Positions 61,562-64,000 of a DNA stretch of 64,000 bases are shown in pieces (the stretch's first letter is position 1; each line of letters starts with the position of its first letter). The stretch is taken from contig CABRXX010000008.1 in the NCBI GenBank assembly GCA_902475025.1, forward strand, positions 1-64,000. The letters run 5' to 3'. The notes under the pieces were generated by a model that saw only the letters and a list, made by a program, of their open reading frames with translations, was not told the DNA's origin and did no database searches. Source of the stretch: Merdiplasma sp905207905 (GTDB taxonomy: Bacteria; Bacillota; Clostridia; Lachnospirales; Lachnospiraceae). Made by a program: the position numbers and the translations under genes.

Positions 61562-62310
61562 TGCACACCATGATATCCGCTGTGAAACTGGGTAAGCTCC
61601 TTCAGCTCTCCCCGCTCCACTGCGGCAAGGTCATCCGCGGCGGCTTTGTTTGCGGATTTGTAAATTTTAATATCTGCTGCCTGGAATACCTCTCTGGCAT
61701 TCTCCCCACAGCGAAGGGTAATCAATGCGTCGATCCCCTGATCCACCAAGAACTGGGCTGCCTGTATCCCTGCGCCTCCCTGGGCGCTGGCGGCCGGATT
61801 CTCTACCACCTCATCCTTTCCCTCCACCCGAAACAGAAAATAGGGCGCCCGGGCAAGAACGATACACACATCCTGTTTATTTTCATCCAAAGGTACTGCA
61901 ATCTTCATGGACTTCGCCTCCTCTATGCCATCTTTTATACTGTCTTCTATACGTTCTTCCTTGCGTCCATCTCTCCGATGTCTCCAACAGCCTCCGCAGC
62001 CGCAGTATTCCTCATCTCCAGCACAGAGCTGATAATGCCCGCCCTCTATGCGAAGGGACAAGCCCTCCACCAGGGCATCTGCCAGCTTTTTTCTTGCAGA
62101 ATTGTAGATCAGCTGAACTGTAGTTCTGGCTACCTGCATATAGCTGCTGCACTCTTCCTGTGAAAAACCCTGCCGGTCAATCAGACGGATCGCTTCGTAT
62201 TCATCCACCGTCAAAACCACTGTATTTTCACCAGCCGTCTCGCCCACAGGGCGAAATTCCCTGATCTGAGGCATCTGGCATACTTTTCTGCATTTTCTCG
62301 GCCTCGGCAA
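61558..62310 (-). CDS. DUF134 helix-turn-helix protein fused to a NifX domain
   Basis: A 250-residue fusion. Residues 1 to about 95 are DUF134 (PRPRKCRKVC at the N-terminus, then LTVDEYEAIRLIDRQGFSQEE and a sigma-70 region 4-like helix-turn-helix). A linker with CGCGGCW and charged residues follows. Residues from about 135 (MKIAVPLDENKQ) to the end form a complete NifX-type domain. The start is probably TTG at 62310, 8 nt after AGGAGG, giving the family start MPRPRKCRKVC. A GTG at 62319 touches the SD and cannot use it well. It likely senses cluster or cofactor status and controls its own operon. Confidence 0.85.
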   Translation of the reverse strand: MPRPRKCRKVCQMPQIREFRPVGETAGENTVVLTVDEYEAIRLIDRQGFSQEECSSYMQVARTTVQLIYNSARKKLADALVEGLSLRIEGGHYQLCAGDEEYCGCGGCWRHRRDGRKEERIEDSIKDGIEEAKSMKIAVPLDENKQDVCIVLARAPYFLFRVEGKDEVVENPAASAQGGAGIQAAQFLVDQGIDALITLRCGENAREVFQAADIKIYKSANKAAADDLAAVERGELKELTQFHSGYHGVQ

Positions 62311-62346
62311 GATTCTCACCTCCTGATCAGCGTAGCAACTTACCCA

Positions 62347-62386
62347 CTTACCGGCTTACCGGCTTACCGGCTTACCGGCTTACCGG
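62347..62386 (-). repeat. octamer tandem repeat in the leader of the DUF134-NifX operon
   Basis: Five exact head-to-tail copies of CTTACCGG lie between the promoter and the start codon of the fusion gene. An eight-base unit is a known kind of slippage-prone repeat. It is untranslated here, so copy-number change would alter leader length and folding rather than frame. Confidence 0.8.
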
Positions 62387-62458
62387 CTCTTTCGCTTTTC
62401 GGCTTATCGACTTTTCAGTTCTTCCATTTGCCGACTGCCCTTGCCTCTTGCTCTCTGT

Positions 62459-62506
62459 CTTTATTATAATACATAAATGGCATATGTCAATAATATTTTT
62501 GACATA
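62459..62506 (-). promoter_or_regulatory. strong promoter of the DUF134-NifX-MinD operon
   Basis: On the minus strand TTGACA, 16 bp, then TATAAT lies about 150 bp upstream of the TTG start. The -35 is inside the right-hand arm of a perfect dyad. This is the only obvious promoter for the four overlapping genes downstream. Confidence 0.7.
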
Positions 62507-62514
62507 TGCCATTT
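62475..62514. promoter_or_regulatory. perfect 16-bp inverted repeat overlapping the -35
   Basis: Arms AAATGGCATATGTCAA and TTGACATATGCCATTT, each containing CATATG, are separated by 8 bp (TAATATTT). The element begins 8 bp after the upstream gene's stop and covers the -35 of the operon promoter. It may be an operator, perhaps for the DUF134 protein, and in RNA could also act as a terminator stem for the upstream gene. Confidence 0.7.
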
Positions 62515-62522
62515 AATAGTTC

Positions 62523-64000
62523 TTATTCCGGCTGATCCATACCGCAGGCAGATGCCCGCTGTATCAGACAACGGTCATTGCGCACTGCGTCATAATAGCG
62601 GAAGCCTCCGGAAAAATTATATACTTCAAAGCCTTTTCCAGCTAAAATGCGAGAAGCAATATAGCTTCGCAGACCGCTCTGGCACATCACATACACCGGC
62701 TTTCCAGGATTGATTTCCGAAATCCGTTCTCTCAGCTCATCCACCGGAATATTGAAAAACCCTTCCCCGTGACCTAGACTGTATTCTCCGGGAGTTCTGG
62801 TATCCAAAAGAGTCACGCTGCCGTCTCTTGGGAGCTTCTCATCATCCTCCAGATGCCACTGCCTTAACACCCCCTTGGCAATATTATCAATCATAAAACC
62901 AGCCATATTTACCGGATCTTTTGCGGAAGAATAAGGCGGTGCATAGGCCAGGTCAAGATCCTTTAACTGTGTGGCTTTCAGTCCCGCATGTATGGCTGTC
63001 GCCAGCACATCAATGCGCTTATCTACCCCTTCATAGCCCACAATCTGCGCTCCCAGCAGGCGGTAAGTCTCCCGCTCAAAAATCACCTTCATGGTCATCA
63101 CTTTGCCTCCCGGGTAGTAACCCGCATGACTCATGGGAGACAGTACCACCTTATCTGTATCCAAACCGGCTTTTCTGGCATTGCCTTCATTTAGTCCTGT
63201 GGCAGCCGCTGTCATATCAAATACCTTGATCACACTGCTGCCCTGGGAACCAAGATAATGGCTGTCCTTGCCGCAGATATTATCAGCTGCGATGCGCCCC
63301 TGTTTATTGGCCGGTCCTGCCAGAGAAATCAGCGCATCCTCCCCGGATACAAAGTGCTTCACCTGCACAGCGTCCCCCACCGCATAGACATCCGGAACGG
63401 AAGTTTCCATTTTGTCGTTCACCACAATGCTTCCCTTAATGCCAAGCTCCAGGCCAGCTTCCTTTGCCAGCCAGGTATCCGGTGTCACACCGATAGCCAA
63501 AATCACCATATCTGCATGAAGCGGTTTTTCGCCCTTCAAAAGAACTTCCACGCCTCCGTCTTTCTCCTCAAACCCTTCCACAGTATGCCCCAAAACCAGC
63601 CTCACCCCATGTTTTCTCATCTCGCTGTGAATAAAGGCTGCCATATCCGGATCAAAAGGATTCATCAGCTGCTTCGGCCGCTGCACAATGGTCACATCCA
63701 TTCCCAGCTCCCGCAAATTCTCTGCCAATTCCAGGCCTATAAAGCCTCCTCCTGCCAGTACAGCCGAATTGGGATGATTTTCTCTGATGTATTCTTTGAT
63801 TCGAAAAGTATCCTCCACAGTTCTCAGAGTAAACAGGCGGCTTAATCCTATCCCCGGAAGTCTGGGCTGGGTAGGTTTGGCTCCTGGTGAAAGAATCAGC
63901 TTGTCATAACTCTCCTCAAACTCCTCCCCATTCTTCAGATTTCGGACAGAAACCGTCTTCCGCTCCGGATGAAGGGCAATGACCTCATGGTACACCTTCA
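62523..64000 (-). CDS. CoA-disulfide reductase/NADH oxidase-like flavoprotein with rhodanese domain, 5' partial
   Basis: At least 490 codons are visible; the N-terminal FAD loop and redox cysteine lie off the right edge. Visible parts are the ATG motif ILSPGAKPTQP, the NAD loop VLAGGGFIGLELAENL, the second FAD motif VPDVYAVGDAVQVKH and the dimerisation domain. A C-terminal rhodanese domain (from about 400) has the sulfur-carrying cysteine in VMCQSGLRSY. This CoADR-rhodanese architecture is linked to reduction of CoA disulfides, persulfides or sulfur. It lies directly upstream of the NifX/MinD operon but appears to be a separate unit. Confidence 0.9.
   Translation of the reverse strand, partial: KVYHEVIALHPERKTVSVRNLKNGEEFEESYDKLILSPGAKPTQPRLPGIGLSRLFTLRTVEDTFRIKEYIRENHPNSAVLAGGGFIGLELAENLRELGMDVTIVQRPKQLMNPFDPDMAAFIHSEMRKHGVRLVLGHTVEGFEEKDGGVEVLLKGEKPLHADMVILAIGVTPDTWLAKEAGLELGIKGSIVVNDKMETSVPDVYAVGDAVQVKHFVSGEDALISLAGPANKQGRIAADNICGKDSHYLGSQGSSVIKVFDMTAAATGLNEGNARKAGLDTDKVVLSPMSHAGYYPGGKVMTMKVIFERETYRLLGAQIVGYEGVDKRIDVLATAIHAGLKATQLKDLDLAYAPPYSSAKDPVNMAGFMIDNIAKGVLRQWHLEDDEKLPRDGSVTLLDTRTPGEYSLGHGEGFFNIPVDELRERISEINPGKPVYVMCQSGLRSYIASRILAGKGFEVYNFSGGFRYYDAVRNDRCLIQRASACGMDQPE

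Noticed and set aside
61075..62163. 362-residue plus-strand open frame
   Set aside because: It lies opposite the MinD-type ATPase and DUF134-NifX genes and reads as low-complexity shadow coding.
59407..62310. Nitrogen fixation cluster
   Set aside because: NifX-type domains occur without any nifHDK, nifE/N or nifB genes; the set fits ORP-like clusters.
62347..62386. CRISPR-like repeat
   Set aside because: Units are 8 bp with no spacers, so this is a simple tandem repeat.

Overview
The window reads as a chromosome segment of an anaerobic, low-to-mid GC Firmicute, most likely a gut Lachnospiraceae (Clostridia). The reasons are strong AGGAGG-type ribosome binding sites, a glycyl radical enzyme with its activase, two-4Fe-4S MinD-type ATPases, YesM/YesN-type two-component signalling, a linear amide (bile-salt/penicillin acylase type) hydrolase, and typical Clostridia families (DUF6020, CmpB-type membrane protein, ABC-class ATPase COG3044). 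The genus cannot be fixed from this sequence. No rRNA, tRNA, CRISPR array, insertion sequence or phage gene was recognised.

Layout. (1) 1-6.2 kb: a membrane protein with a 42-bp-repeat coiled-coil tail (cut by the window edge), an ABC-class ATPase, topoisomerase III and a zinc-dependent phospholipase C-like protein. (2) 6.2-10.6 kb: the phosphate operon pstS-pstC-pstA-pstB-phoU, in which PstS has a circularly permuted domain order. (3) 11.2-12.4 kb: a membrane-anchored Ntn amidase. (4) 12.7-17.0 kb: a LacI regulator with a glycyl radical eliminase/lyase of unknown substrate and its activase, with matching operator-like sites. (5) 17.5-26.7 kb: an isomaltooligosaccharide/dextran-fragment operon (binding protein, two permeases, cytoplasmic GH66 and GH13 enzymes) divergent from a YesM/YesN two-component pair. 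(6) 26.7-32.2 kb: housekeeping genes (phosphoesterase, pepT, AlkD-like, tcdA, DUF6020).

(7) 32.2-54.5 kb is visibly more AT-rich and looks like an accessory sugar/polyol island. It holds two ribose-type ABC transporters, an FGGY kinase, five zinc-type medium-chain dehydrogenases, one Gfo/Idh/MocA enzyme, one SDR, two paralogous DeoR repressors, one ROK repressor and a decayed AGE-family sugar epimerase/isomerase gene. The genes imply import of a polyol or rare sugar, one or more NAD(P)-linked oxidations or epimerisations through keto intermediates, then phosphorylation. The exact substrate cannot be read from the sequence.

(8) 54.6-58.9 kb: an extracytoplasmic thioredoxin with CcdA, then a second-type FtsH co-transcribed with an HdeD-like membrane protein. 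(9) 59.4-64 kb: an ORP-like/NifX cluster (NifX, two Fe-S MinD ATPases, and a DUF134-NifX fusion) behind a strong promoter overlapped by a perfect 16-bp dyad, preceded by a CoA-disulfide-reductase/rhodanese flavoprotein that runs off the right edge.

A recurring theme is a stable hairpin immediately after each of the four solute-binding-protein genes, a likely device for making more binding protein than membrane components. The most notable items are the permuted PstS, the unusual glycyl radical enzyme, the seven-oxidoreductase island and the DUF134-NifX fusion.
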